Origin: Oscillospiraceae bacterium
GTDB taxonomy: Bacteria; Bacillota; Clostridia; Oscillospirales; Ruminococcaceae
Direction: 5' to 3'
NCBI GenBank assembly: GCA_028692035.1
Contig: JAQUYD010000021.1
Location: forward strand, 1 to 34,166
DNA: 34,166 bases
Shown here one piece after another: positions 18,295 to 26,585 of this stretch. Under the pieces are notes generated by a model. The model had not been told where the DNA came from, made no database searches, and worked only from the letters and a program-made list of their open reading frames with translations. How positions within the stretch are numbered: the stretch's first letter is position 1; the number at the start of each line of letters is the position of its first letter. A program made the position numbers and the translations under genes.

Positions 18295-20067
18295 ATGATG
18301 CAGTCAAGAACCCATACCTGCGGCCAGCTGCGGCTGGAACATGTGGGCCAGACCGTTACGTTGGCTGGTTTTATGGAAAATGTCCGCGAGGTAGGCGGCA
18401 GCCTGGCTTTTGTAGTCCTGCGGGACTTTTACGGCACCACCCAGCTGGTGGTGGAGGACGCCGAGCTGCTGGCGCTGGTCAAGGGGCTGAACAAAGAGAC
18501 CACCCTGCAGGTTACCGGCGTTGTCCGGGAGCGTTCCAGCAAAAATGAAAAACAATCCACCGGCGACGTTGAGGTGGTTCCGGCACAGATCAAAGTGCTG
18601 GGTCGCTGCCGCCACAACGAGCTTCCCTTTGAAATCAACCGCAGCCGGGAGGCGGACGAAACCCAGCGGCTGCGCTACCGGTATCTGGATCTGCGCAATC
18701 CGGCCATCAAGGAGAATATTATTTTGCGCTGCAATGTTGTGGCCGCCCTGCGAAAAGCCATGACCGAGCACGATTTTTTAGAGATCACAACGCCGATTTT
18801 GACCGCTTCCTCCCCGGAGGGCGCCCGGGACTATCTGGTGCCCGCCCGTAAGCATCCGGGGATGTTTTATGCGCTGCCCCAGGCCCCGCAACAGTTTAAG
18901 CAGCTATTGATGACCTCCGGCTTTGATCGGTATTTCCAGATCGCCCCCTGCTTCCGGGACGAGGACGCCCGGGGGGACCGTTCCCCCGGCGAATTTTACC
19001 AGCTGGACATGGAGATGGCCTTTGCCACCCAGGAGGATGTGTTCTCGGTCATTGAGGACGTGTTCCCGCCGATTTTTGCCCGATATGGCACCTATAACGT
19101 CGCTTCTAAGGCGCCGTTCCGGCGCATTGCTTTTAACGACGCCATGGAGACCTACGGCTCGGACAAACCGGATCTGCGCATTGACCTGACGGTGCGGGAC
19201 GCCACCGCGCTGTTGTCCGGCTGCGGATTTGGCCCCTTTGAGGGCAATGTGGTCAAGGCCATCGTGGTCACCGATTTTCAGGGGACCCGCAAGCAGATTG
19301 ACAGCCTGTGCGCAGAGGTAGAGGTCCAGTCCGGCAACAAGGGGTATTGGTTCCGATACGACGAAAACGGCGAAATTGTCGGCGGGATCGCCAAATTTGT
19401 GGCGCCCATCAAGGACGAGGTGGTGCAGGCGTTGGGCCTGGTTCCAGGCTGTTTTGTGGGGCTGGCCGCCGGGAAAAAGCTGGCGGCCCAGAAAACGGCA
19501 GGGGTGTTCCGCAACAAGCTGGGCGCGTTCTGCCCCAGCCACATGGACAGAGAAAAATATGAGTTTTGCTGGATCGTAGATTTCCCTATGTACGAAATTG
19601 GGGAGGAAAGCGGCCAGCTGGAATTCTGCCACAACCCGTTTTCTATGCCCTCTGGCGGGCTGGAGATTTTGGAAAAAGCCCATAACGGGCAGGTCGATCC
19701 CCTGACCATTACCGCCGATCAGTACGATCTGGTGGTCAACGGGGTAGAGCTTTCCTCCGGCGCAGTGCGAAACCATGACCCGGAGATCATGATCCGCGCC
19801 TTTGAGCTGGTGGGGCTGGGCGAGGAGGACGTCAAGTCCAAATTCCCGGCGATGTACAATGCCTTTACCTATGGCGCGCCACCCCACGCGGGCATTGCCC
19901 CCGGCGTAGACCGGATCGTGATGCTTTTGGCCGGCGAGGAATCCATCCGGGAGATTATTCCCTTCCCCATGAACAAAAACGCCCAGGACGTGATGATGGG
20001 CGCCCCGGGAGCGGTCAGCCAAAAACAGCTGGAAGAGCTGCACATCAAAATCGAGATCGAAGAATAG
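18295..20067 (+). CDS. aspS: Aspartyl-tRNA synthetase, divergent bacterial type
   Basis: Class II synthetase charging tRNA-Asp, 590 residues with the bacterial GAD insertion. Active-site elements include FRDEDARGDRSPGEFYQLDMEMAF (motif 2 region), FCHNPFSMP and the motif 3 block GIAPGVDRIVML. The anticodon-binding OB domain is unusual: the RRRDLG segment of Escherichia coli reads NVREVGG here (residues 29-35), with one extra residue, and motif 2 has SPGEFYQLD in place of RQPEFTQID. The discrimination position equivalent to Leu30 is Val33, not His, so it is probably not a simple Asp/Asn non-discriminating type, but this is uncertain. AGGAG lies nine bases before the ATG. A strong terminator follows. 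Confidence 0.95.
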   Translation: MMQSRTHTCGQLRLEHVGQTVTLAGFMENVREVGGSLAFVVLRDFYGTTQLVVEDAELLALVKGLNKETTLQVTGVVRERSSKNEKQSTGDVEVVPAQIKVLGRCRHNELPFEINRSREADETQRLRYRYLDLRNPAIKENIILRCNVVAALRKAMTEHDFLEITTPILTASSPEGARDYLVPARKHPGMFYALPQAPQQFKQLLMTSGFDRYFQIAPCFRDEDARGDRSPGEFYQLDMEMAFATQEDVFSVIEDVFPPIFARYGTYNVASKAPFRRIAFNDAMETYGSDKPDLRIDLTVRDATALLSGCGFGPFEGNVVKAIVVTDFQGTRKQIDSLCAEVEVQSGNKGYWFRYDENGEIVGGIAKFVAPIKDEVVQALGLVPGCFVGLAAGKKLAAQKTAGVFRNKLGAFCPSHMDREKYEFCWIVDFPMYEIGEESGQLEFCHNPFSMPSGGLEILEKAHNGQVDPLTITADQYDLVVNGVELSSGAVRNHDPEIMIRAFELVGLGEEDVKSKFPAMYNAFTYGAPPHAGIAPGVDRIVMLLAGEESIREIIPFPMNKNAQDVMMGAPGAVSQKQLEELHIKIEIEE

Positions 20068-20075
20068 CAGATCGG

Positions 20076-20120
20076 AAAAGCCCGCCCTACGCCGCAAAAT
20101 TGGCGAAGGGCGGGCTTTTT
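20076..20120 (+). terminator. Terminator of the hisS-aspS operon
   Basis: Arms 20076-20088 and 20107-20119 form a perfect 13-bp stem; an inner CGCC/GGCG stem lies at 20090-20093 and 20102-20105. The right arm ends in five T. An A-run on the left means it can also end the convergent aminotransferase transcript. Confidence 0.9.
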
Positions 20121-20182
20121 GCTGTGGACAAGAAAGGTCAAGAGGAAAAGGATATTTTTTCGCTACAAGCCAGAAAAGGCCC

Positions 20183-21316
20183 TTACAGAGTGGCCAAAAA
20201 CGCTTCCAGCCGGTCCAGACTTTGGCACAGCTCTTCGTCCGAATAGCAGTAGGACAGGCGGATGTACCCGTCAGCCCCAAAGCAGGAGCCGGGGACGGCG
20301 GCGAGGTTTCCCTCGTTGATCATGCGCAGGCAGAAGGTTTCAGAATCCAGCCCGAATTTTTGGATGGAGGGAAACAGGTAAAAGGCCCCATTAGGCTTTT
20401 GCACCGAAAGGCCCATCTCGGTCAGCCGCCCGTAAACGTAGTCCCTGCGGCGACGGTAGGAGTTGATCATGGGGGAAGGGTCATAGTCCAAGGCGGCGGC
20501 GCAGCCCCTTTGCAAGAACGAAACGGCAGATACAACGGTGTAGGAGTGGAGCTTTGCCAGCTGCTCGGCCACCGGCCGGGCAGCGCACAGATACCCCATT
20601 CGCCAACCAGTCATGGCATAGGGCTTGGAAAAACTCTGGACGAGGAGGATTTTTTCCCGGATGTCCTGATACTGGCTAAAGCTTTGGTACGGACCATAGA
20701 CCAGCTGGGCATAAACGTCGTCGCAGATGACAAAAAGATCCCGGCTTTTGGCGAGTTGGTAGACCGCGTTCAGAGACGCGGGGGTGTAGACCGAACCGGT
20801 GGGGTTGTTGGGCGAGTTGAGCAGGATAGCCTTTGTCCGAGGGCTTACATGGCGCGCCAGATTCTCCGCCGTGAGCTGAAACTTGTCAGCGCAGGTGTCC
20901 ATGGGGACATAACGGCCCTGGGACAAGGTGACCAGCGGCTCATACAGGCCAAAGGTCGGGGTGGGCACAATGACCTCGTCGCCGGGGTTTAAAATCCCCC
21001 GCAGCGCCAGGTACAGCCCCTCGGTGGCCCCGTCGGTGACGATGATCTCGTCCGGCCCGTAAGAAACGCCGTTCTTTTCCCGCTCAAATTGGGAAATGCG
21101 CTCCAAAAGATACCGCTCCCCCACGCCGGGAGGATAATGGGTCTGGTTTTGATCCAGAGCAGATTTGGCCGCCTCCTTGACAGGGTCCGGGGTATTGAAA
21201 TCCGGCTCCCCAATGGTGAGGGACAGGCAGCCCGGCCGGGCTTTGGCTAAGGCGGTGAATTTGCGGATGCCGCTGGGCTGGCAGCCCAGCAGGGCCGCAT
21301 TCATTTTTTCGATCAC
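20183..21316 (-). CDS. patA: Class I/II PLP aminotransferase, probable N-acetyl-diaminopimelate aminotransferase
   Basis: A fold-type I PLP enzyme of 377 residues. Motifs seen are LTIGEPDFNTPD, the HYPPGVGER block, NSPNNPTGSVY, the PLP lysine in SFSKPYAMTGWRMG and the substrate-carboxylate Arg in GYIRLSYC. Start is GTG at 21316 with AAGGGGG seven bases upstream. It follows the M20 deacetylase by 66 bp on the same strand and lies back-to-back with the dap operon, so the most likely reaction is glutamate-dependent amination of N-acetyl-2-amino-6-ketopimelate. That assignment rests on context; sequence alone supports only an aspartate-aminotransferase-like enzyme. Confidence 0.8.
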   Translation of the reverse strand: MIEKMNAALLGCQPSGIRKFTALAKARPGCLSLTIGEPDFNTPDPVKEAAKSALDQNQTHYPPGVGERYLLERISQFEREKNGVSYGPDEIIVTDGATEGLYLALRGILNPGDEVIVPTPTFGLYEPLVTLSQGRYVPMDTCADKFQLTAENLARHVSPRTKAILLNSPNNPTGSVYTPASLNAVYQLAKSRDLFVICDDVYAQLVYGPYQSFSQYQDIREKILLVQSFSKPYAMTGWRMGYLCAARPVAEQLAKLHSYTVVSAVSFLQRGCAAALDYDPSPMINSYRRRRDYVYGRLTEMGLSVQKPNGAFYLFPSIQKFGLDSETFCLRMINEGNLAAVPGSCFGADGYIRLSYCYSDEELCQSLDRLEAFLATL

Positions 21317-21382
21317 AGAAAGGCCCCCTTTTTTGAGAACAGCCCGCCGCTTTCAACAGCGGACAGAATCCTTGTGGAAAGA

Positions 21383-22486
21383 TCAGAGCTGCAGCAGGGC
21401 TTGGTACAAAAGCACGCCCTGCACCAAGACTTTTTCGTCAAAACAAAACCGGTCGGAATGGAGCGGCTGGTCCCCGCCGACTCCCAGAAAGAAGAAGAGC
21501 CCCGGCAGCACCTGTTGGTAAAAGGAAAAATCCTCAGCGATGAGGGCGGGCTCGGCCAATGGGGTAAAACCGTCCGGCCCCAGCAGCGCCGCTGCTTTGG
21601 CGTACAGCTGCGGGTCGTTGCAAACAGGCGGATACCCCTCGCTAAAGCGGACCGAGAACTGACAGCCGGTTTCTTTTGTCAGCTCCTGGCCGATTTCGGC
21701 GGCCCGGCGGGTGATGTGGTCGAACGCCTCGTCCTGAAAGGTGCGCAACGTCCCCTCCAGCAGGGTGCGGGCGCTGACGGCGTTGCGAACTGTGCCGCTT
21801 TCCATGCGGCCGAATTTGAACACCTGGTACCAGTCGGCAGGCAGCTCTGTATTGGCCATGGCATAAGCCCGACGGATAAATTCCGCCCCGGCGGCCAGCG
21901 CGTCGATCCCCTCCTGCCATTTGGCGATGTGGGCGCTTTTCCCAAGGATCTCCACCGTCACTTCGCTGGAACGGGCCATCATAGGGCCGCTGCGGGTGCC
22001 GATCACCCCCGCAGGCAGATCCGGCCAAAGGTGGATGCCGAAAATGTGGCGGGCCCGCAGCTCTTGAAAAATGCCGGTGCGGCAGATGTCCCGGGCGCCG
22101 CCGGTGGTTTCCTCCGCCGGCTGGAACACCAGCAGCACGTTGCGGGGCAGCTCATCCAGGTGGGCGTCGACATATTCGGCCAGGCACAAAAGCATTGCCA
22201 TATGCCCGTCGTGGCCGCAGGCGTGCATTTGCCCCGGATGCGCCGAGGCAAAAGGCAGGCCGGTTTGCTCCCGGATGGGCAGCGCGTCCATATCGCTGCG
22301 GAATGCGGTGGTGTCCGGCTTTCCCCCGTCGAAAAAGGCCAGGACGGCGCTGTGGCCGGGCTGGATGATCCGGCAGCGAAACCTGGCTAACTGCGAAAGC
22401 AGATAATCCCGGGTTTTTGGCAACTGGTCGTCCAGTTCCGGAATGCGGTGCAGCGCCCGCCGGTGGGCGATAAGGTTTTCCAGCAT
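21383..22486 (-). CDS. dapL: M20 family amidohydrolase, probable N-acetyldiaminopimelate deacetylase
   Basis: Dinuclear-metal peptidase-fold hydrolase of 367 residues. Metal-binding and catalytic elements are FRSDMDALPI, MHACGHDGHMAMLL, FQPAEETTGGA and a C-terminal LAEPALIAEDFSFY. The ATG at 22486 has GGGAGGGATC directly upstream; the frame continues upward without a start signal and that part is not coding. Together with the aminotransferase and dapH it completes the acetylase branch of diaminopimelate synthesis by removing acetate from N-acetyl-LL-diaminopimelate. Amidohydrolases of this family also cleave other N-acyl amino acids, so the substrate is inferred from neighbourhood. Confidence 0.8.
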   Translation of the reverse strand: MLENLIAHRRALHRIPELDDQLPKTRDYLLSQLARFRCRIIQPGHSAVLAFFDGGKPDTTAFRSDMDALPIREQTGLPFASAHPGQMHACGHDGHMAMLLCLAEYVDAHLDELPRNVLLVFQPAEETTGGARDICRTGIFQELRARHIFGIHLWPDLPAGVIGTRSGPMMARSSEVTVEILGKSAHIAKWQEGIDALAAGAEFIRRAYAMANTELPADWYQVFKFGRMESGTVRNAVSARTLLEGTLRTFQDEAFDHITRRAAEIGQELTKETGCQFSVRFSEGYPPVCNDPQLYAKAAALLGPDGFTPLAEPALIAEDFSFYQQVLPGLFFFLGVGGDQPLHSDRFCFDEKVLVQGVLLYQALLQL

Positions 22487-22678
22487 AAGATCCCTCCCCC
22501 GATTTTTAGGGCTATTATACGCCGCAGCGGGACGGGATGCAAACTTTTTTTGAAAACGGCCGGCTTGTTTTCTCCCGAAGGAGGGCGAAGGGAGGGGGAT
22601 CTCCTTAAAATGGAAAAAGCTTCTTGCAAAACAGATGAAGAAGGCCGGGATTTTCCCCTGCCGATTGTATAAAATCTC

Positions 22679-22714
22679 CTTTTTTGCAAAAAAGGGTTGC
22701 TTTTTTGCAAAAAG
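22679..22714. promoter_or_regulatory. Pair of T6-GC-A6 palindromes between divergent dap genes
   Basis: A perfect 16-bp palindrome, C T6 GC A6 G, lies at 22679-22694, and a copy with five A lies at 22700-22714. The centres are 21 bp apart, two helical turns. The second overlaps the -35 of the dapF promoter. A looser relative (CTTGCAAAA) is at 22623-22631. They are candidate operators for a dimeric regulator; AT-rich curvature is the alternative. Confidence 0.5.
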
Positions 22715-22725
22715 CGTGTTATGAT
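22697..22725 (+). promoter_or_regulatory. Promoter of the dapFABH operon
   Basis: -35 TTGCTT (22697-22702), 17-bp spacer, -10 TATGAT (22720-22725). The start would lie near 22732, a few bases before the riboswitch P1 stem. Confidence 0.72.
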
Positions 22726-22737
22726 GCGGCTTAAATT

Positions 22738-22896
22738 GATAGAGGTGCAAAAACGACGACCCCGCCTTTAGCCGGCAGGCTTTGAGGGGTGGGGAAAGCA
22801 ATTTTGCCGAACTGGCCGAGGCAGGCGTGCTGGGGCCGGTGGGCTTGCGGAGAAGATCCGTAAGACTGTCTGCAATCCAATGCAGGAGTGCTATCT
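22738..22896 (+). ncRNA. Lysine riboswitch (L box) aptamer
   Basis: P1 is formed by GATAG (22738-22742) and CTATC (22891-22895). Conserved core elements appear in order: AGAGGTGC at the start, TTGAGGGGTGGGGAAAGC, TTGCCGAACTGG, then CTGTCTGCAA and GGAGTGCTATCTT at the end. These match the lysine-sensing L box. It lies between the promoter and a terminator in front of dapF, so lysine binding should favour termination and shut down diaminopimelate synthesis. Confidence 0.92.
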
Positions 22897-22958
22897 TGAC
22901 GTCTTATACAAAAACGGGGCTGTTTTTCCCATGGCGGAAAGGCGGGTCGGATTGTATT

Positions 22959-22998
22959 GGTCGGTAAGGGGCGCTCCCCCTGGCCGGCCTTTTTGTTT
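22959..22998 (+). terminator. Terminator of the lysine riboswitch
   Basis: Arms 22959-22971 and 22976-22989 pair over 12 positions (two G-U pairs, one mismatch, one bulge) with a CGCT loop, followed by TTTTTGTTTT. It is the expression platform of the L box. The strand GCCGGCCTTTTT (22983-22994) is repeated inversely at 23044-23055. Confidence 0.8.
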
Positions 22999-23080
22999 TG
23001 CCGAAAAATGGGCGAAAACCCCTATTTTGGTGCATATAATGGCAAAAAGGCCGGCAAATTTTGAATGGGGAGAGGCTTTT

Positions 23081-23212
23081 ATGGACAGAATTGGTTTCCT
23101 CTTTGCGCGGGAGGTGATGGCGGCGGGCAGCTGTGCTGGTAAATGCGGGATAGTCGCCCCAATGAGACCGCCCTGCCCCACCGGAACATCCAGAACGAGG
23201 AGGAATGATTGA
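23081..23212 (+). CDS. 43-residue Cys-containing ORF ahead of dapF
   Basis: Not recognised. The frame starts at ATG 23081 after GGGGAGAGG and ends at TGA 23210-23212, overlapping the dapF ATG as TGATG, an arrangement typical of coupled translation. The peptide begins MDRIGFLFAREVMAAG, has three cysteines (SCAGKC and PPCP) and ends with a basic Ser/Thr/Arg stretch. It lies wholly between the riboswitch terminator and dapF and contains no lysine-rich run, with only one Lys, so it is not a classical leader peptide. It may be a real small protein, a coupling device, or a chance frame; evidence is ribosome binding site and overlap only. Confidence 0.4.
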   Translation: MDRIGFLFAREVMAAGSCAGKCGIVAPMRPPCPTGTSRTRRND

Positions 23213-24027
23213 TGCTTTCGCTGAGCAAATACCACGGCTGCGGCAACGACTTTATGATTCTGCGGGAAAAAGACGCAGCCGGATATGATTTGAATGCGCT
23301 GATCCCGGCCGTGTGCGACCGGCACACCGGCATCGGGGCCGACGGCTTGATCCTGGTGCGGGAAACGCCGCTGACCATGCTCTTTTACAATTGCGACGGG
23401 TCCCGCGCCCCCATGTGCGGCAACGGCATCCGCTGTTTTGCAAAATTTTGCCTGGACGAAGGGATTGTGGATACAGACTGCTTTGACGTGGAAACGCTGG
23501 CGGGGATCAAGACGGTAACGGTCAAAAGCCGGGAGCCGTTCATGGCCAGGGTTGCCATGGGCAGGGCGGATTTTTCGCCGGAATCGGTTGGCGTAAAAGC
23601 GCAGGGCCCGGCGCTGGATTTTCCGGTACCGGTAGAAGGACGGCAGATTCTGGTGGACAGCTTTTTCATGTCCACCGTCCACACGGTCCTGTTTGTGGAC
23701 GATCCGGAAGCTCCGGAGACCCAGCGGATCGCAGGGATCATCTGCGAAAGTCCCCTGTACCGGGAAAAGACCAACGTTAACCTGGTGCGGGTGCTGGATC
23801 GGAAGCAGATTTTGATGCGGACCTGGGAGCGGGGCGTGGGTATGACGCTGGCCTGCGGCACCGGGGCCTGCGCCGCGGCACTGGACGCGTACCGCAAGGG
23901 ATATTGCGAAAATGAAGTGGAAATTTTGCTGCCAAAGGGCCGCCTGACCATCCAGATAAACGAGGATGGCGACGTATGGATGAGCGGCCCGGCAGAACGG
24001 ATTATAAAAGGAGAATATGACCTATGA
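23212..24027 (+). CDS. dapF: Diaminopimelate epimerase
   Basis: PLP-independent epimerase that interconverts LL- and meso-diaminopimelate, 271 residues. The two catalytic cysteines are Cys69 (RAPMCGNGIRC) and Cys215 (TLACGTGAC). Other family blocks are YHGCGNDFMIL at the N-terminus and HTGIGADGLILV. GAGGAGG (23197-23203) lies eight bases before the ATG at 23212; an in-frame TTG three bases earlier is less likely. It is the first enzyme gene of the riboswitch-controlled operon and overlaps dapA by four bases (ATGA). Putting the epimerase first and the condensing enzyme second is an unusual but compact order. Confidence 0.97.
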   Translation: MLSLSKYHGCGNDFMILREKDAAGYDLNALIPAVCDRHTGIGADGLILVRETPLTMLFYNCDGSRAPMCGNGIRCFAKFCLDEGIVDTDCFDVETLAGIKTVTVKSREPFMARVAMGRADFSPESVGVKAQGPALDFPVPVEGRQILVDSFFMSTVHTVLFVDDPEAPETQRIAGIICESPLYREKTNVNLVRVLDRKQILMRTWERGVGMTLACGTGACAAALDAYRKGYCENEVEILLPKGRLTIQINEDGDVWMSGPAERIIKGEYDL

Positions 24028-24908
24028 AATTACAAGGATCCATCGTGGCGCTGATTACGCCCTTTTACGAAGACGGAACGGTAAATTTTGACCGGCTGGG
24101 AGAAATTTTGGATTGGCAGATCGCCCAGGGGACCGATGGCATTTTGGTGCTGGGCACCACGGGGGAATCCTCCACCATGAGCCATGAGGAGGACGACGCG
24201 GTTTGCCGCTACACCATCGACCGGGTGGCCGGCCGGGTGCCGGTGATCGCGGGCAGCGGATCCAACTCCACCGAGACCCAGATAGAAAAAAGCGTGAAGT
24301 ACGCCAAAATGGGCGCGGACGCCCTTTTGTGCATTACCCCGTACTACATCAAGGCCAATGCAGAAGGGATGTACCGCCACTTCGCCGACGTGGCCGACGC
24401 GGTGGACGTGCCGGTCATTTTGTATAACGTCCCCGGCCGCACCGGCTGCTCGATCCCGGTGGAGACGGTGGCGCGGCTGGCAAAACACCCCAACATTTGC
24501 GGCATCAAAGAGGCCAGCGGCGACATTTCCTACGCGGTCAAAATCGCCCGGTACCTGTCTGATGATTTCAGGATGTTTTGCGGCAACGACGATATTACCC
24601 TGCCGCTTTTGTCCCTGGGGGCCAGCGGCGTCATCTCGGTCTGGGCCAACATCATGCCCGCCGCCTGCCGCAAGATGGTCGCGGATTATCTGGCGGGCCG
24701 CCACCAGCAGGCGCTGGACGCGCAATTGCAGTATCTGGATCTCATCAACGGACTGTTTATGGAGGTCAACCCCATTCCGGTCAAAGAGGCCATGAACCTG
24801 CTGGGCATGGACGTGGGCGGCTACCGGCTCCCCTTATGCCCCATGACCGGCGAACATCGGGCGGCTCTGGCCGGGATCATGAAACAAGCGGGGCTGGACA
24901 TAAAATAA
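24024..24908 (+). CDS. dapA: 4-Hydroxy-tetrahydrodipicolinate synthase
   Basis: Condenses pyruvate with aspartate semialdehyde, the committed step to lysine and diaminopimelate. The 294-residue TIM-barrel protein has the Schiff-base lysine Lys162 (GIKEASGD), Tyr134 (YNVPGRT) and the LGTTGESSTM loop (about 43-52). The ATG overlaps the dapF stop (ATGA), preceded by AAAGGAG at 24006-24012. It is followed by dapB after 34 bp. No feature suggests the related N-acetylneuraminate lyase. Confidence 0.97.
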   Translation: MKLQGSIVALITPFYEDGTVNFDRLGEILDWQIAQGTDGILVLGTTGESSTMSHEEDDAVCRYTIDRVAGRVPVIAGSGSNSTETQIEKSVKYAKMGADALLCITPYYIKANAEGMYRHFADVADAVDVPVILYNVPGRTGCSIPVETVARLAKHPNICGIKEASGDISYAVKIARYLSDDFRMFCGNDDITLPLLSLGASGVISVWANIMPAACRKMVADYLAGRHQQALDAQLQYLDLINGLFMEVNPIPVKEAMNLLGMDVGGYRLPLCPMTGEHRAALAGIMKQAGLDIK

Positions 24909-24942
24909 AAATGGCGGACACCGGTGCGAAGGAGGGCGTCAG

Positions 24943-25680
24943 ATGCGGATCGTTTTAACGGGATATGGAAAAATGGGGCGGATGGTCGAGGACCTGGCCC
25001 GGCAAAAGGGTTGGGAAATCCTGGCGACAGTGGACAGAGGCGAATGGGAAAAGCTGCAAATGCTGGAACGGGCTGACGTGGCCATCGACTTTTCCCATCC
25101 GGCTATGCTGGAGCCGTTGGCGGACTATGTCCGCCGCACCGGAACCCCGCTTTTAAGCGGGACCACGGGGCTAAACGAAGTCCAAATGGATCGTCTGCGG
25201 CAGCTGGGGGCGGCGGCGCCGGTGCTGTACGCCGCCAATTACAGTCTGGGTATTGCGCTTTTGCGGCGGATGCTCGAACAGTTCGGCCCAGCGTTGCGGG
25301 CGGATTTTGACGTGGAGCTGGTCGAAAAGCACCACAATCAGAAAGCGGACGCCCCAAGCGGCACGGCGAAGCTGCTGGCTGACGCGCTTGATCCGGAACA
25401 CACCTTGCGCCGGGTCACAGGCCGGGAGGGATTTTGCGGCGCCAGAGGCCGGGACGAAATGGGAATGTTCGCTGTGCGCGGCGGCACGGTGGCCGGGGAG
25501 CACACGCTGTATTTCTTTGGTGAGGATGAAACCCTGACCCTGACCCATTCCGCCGCCAGCCGGCGGATCTTTGCGGCGGGCGCGATGAAGGCGGCACAGC
25601 TGCTGGCCAAAAAGATGCCCGGCTTTTATACGCTGGATGAGGTGCTGTTTTCCAAAAGCAACGAAGAAAGGATGGCCTAG
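24943..25680 (+). CDS. dapB: 4-Hydroxy-tetrahydrodipicolinate reductase
   Basis: NAD(P)H-dependent reductase forming tetrahydrodipicolinate, 245 residues. The N-terminal dinucleotide fold begins with GYGKMG (residues 7-12); the substrate-binding block reads [14 protein letters not shown] with catalytic His and Lys. The middle segment SGTTGLNE matches the family. At 245 residues it is slightly shorter than the 265-residue norm; the missing part is between the fold and VDRGEW, where many DapB proteins carry a longer loop. GAAGGAGGG precedes the ATG. dapH starts two bases after its stop codon. Confidence 0.95.
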   Translation: MRIVLTGYGKMGRMVEDLARQKGWEILATVDRGEWEKLQMLERADVAIDFSHPAMLEPLADYVRRTGTPLLSGTTGLNEVQMDRLRQLGAAAPVLYAANYSLGIALLRRMLEQFGPALRADFDVELVEKHHNQKADAPSGTAKLLADALDPEHTLRRVTGREGFCGARGRDEMGMFAVRGGTVAGEHTLYFFGEDETLTLTHSAASRRIFAAGAMKAAQLLAKKMPGFYTLDEVLFSKSNEERMA

Positions 25681-25682
25681 AC

Positions 25683-26387
25683 ATGGACGCTTACGAGATT
25701 ATTGAATACATCCGCTCCTCCCCCAAAAAGACCCCGGTGCGGGTCTGGCTGCAGCTGTCGCAGCCGGTGGAGTTTCCCGGCGCACAGCAGTTTTTGGGCG
25801 GCGGCGGGTTCTCGGTGGTTTTTGGCGACTGGGAGGAGATTGGCCCGGTGCTGGAAAAAAACCGGGACAAGATCCTGTCACAGCAGGTGGAGAACGACGC
25901 GCGCAATTCCGCGATCCCCCTTTTGGACAAAAAGAATATCCATGCCCGGATTGAACCGGGCGCCATCATCCGTGAACAGGTGCAAATCGGCGACAACGCG
26001 GTCATTATGATGGGCGCGATCCTCAACATCGGCGCCGTCGTCGGTGAGGGAACGATGATCGACATGGGCGCGATTTTGGGCGGCCGGGCCATGGTGGGCC
26101 GGCGCTGCCACATCGGCGCTGGGGCGGTGCTGGCGGGGGTGGTGGAGCCGCCGTCAGCCACGCCGGTGATTGTGGAGGACAATGTACTCGTCGGAGCCAA
26201 CGCGGTGGTCATCGAAGGGGTGCGTATTGGCGAGGGTGCCATCGTGGCCGCCGGGTCGGTGGTCATTGAGGATGTGGCCCCCGGCATGGTAGTGGCAGGG
26301 GTTCCGGCGCGGGTGATCAAGAAAAAAGACGAAAAATCCATTCAAAAAACGGAGCTGATCGATGCGCTGCGGGAATTGGGGCAGTGA
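25683..26387 (+). CDS. dapH: Tetrahydrodipicolinate N-acetyltransferase
   Basis: Uses acetyl-CoA to acetylate tetrahydrodipicolinate, opening the acetylase branch of diaminopimelate synthesis. The 234-residue product has the DapH N-terminal domain ([20 protein letters not shown]...) and a left-handed beta-helix of hexapeptide repeats (about residues 90-215, for example [22 protein letters not shown]), ending in [10 protein letters not shown]. Length matches Bacillus DapH, and the N-terminal domain distinguishes it from succinyl-type DapD. It begins two bases after dapB and is last in the operon; an exceptionally long terminator follows. Confidence 0.96.
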   Translation: MDAYEIIEYIRSSPKKTPVRVWLQLSQPVEFPGAQQFLGGGGFSVVFGDWEEIGPVLEKNRDKILSQQVENDARNSAIPLLDKKNIHARIEPGAIIREQVQIGDNAVIMMGAILNIGAVVGEGTMIDMGAILGGRAMVGRRCHIGAGAVLAGVVEPPSATPVIVEDNVLVGANAVVIEGVRIGEGAIVAAGSVVIEDVAPGMVVAGVPARVIKKKDEKSIQKTELIDALRELGQ

Positions 26388-26406
26388 GCTGCCACACACA
26401 GGCGGC

Positions 26407-26467
26407 GCTAAAAAAGGCAAAGGAAGAGGGGGGGAACGCTCCCCCCTCTTCCTTTGCCTTTTTTAGC
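26407..26467. terminator. 27-bp perfect hairpin terminator after dapH
   Basis: Arms 26407-26433 and 26441-26467 are perfectly complementary over 27 bp with a 7-nt loop. The stem runs from A-rich to G-rich on the left and C-rich to T6 on the right, so it can terminate in both directions. No other intrinsic terminator in the window is this long. Confidence 0.9.
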
Positions 26468-26585
26468 TTTTTGGTGGGGAGAGCCAGTTTGGCCGCCACG
26501 GATTTGCAACATTTTGCAGAGGGGGAAGGTTAATAAAAAAACGTTTTGTCCGCTGTGAAAAGGTGCGAAAAAAAGGGGCAGAATC

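Noticed and set aside
18904-20280. A 458-codon open frame on the minus strand opposite aspS
   Set aside because: It is antisense to a clear AspRS gene, lacks a family match and a ribosome binding site, and is explained by the GC-biased third positions of aspS.
22487-22801. N-terminal extension of the M20 hydrolase frame
   Set aside because: It runs over the palindromes, promoter and part of the riboswitch on the other strand; the ATG at 22486 with GGGAGGG is sufficient.
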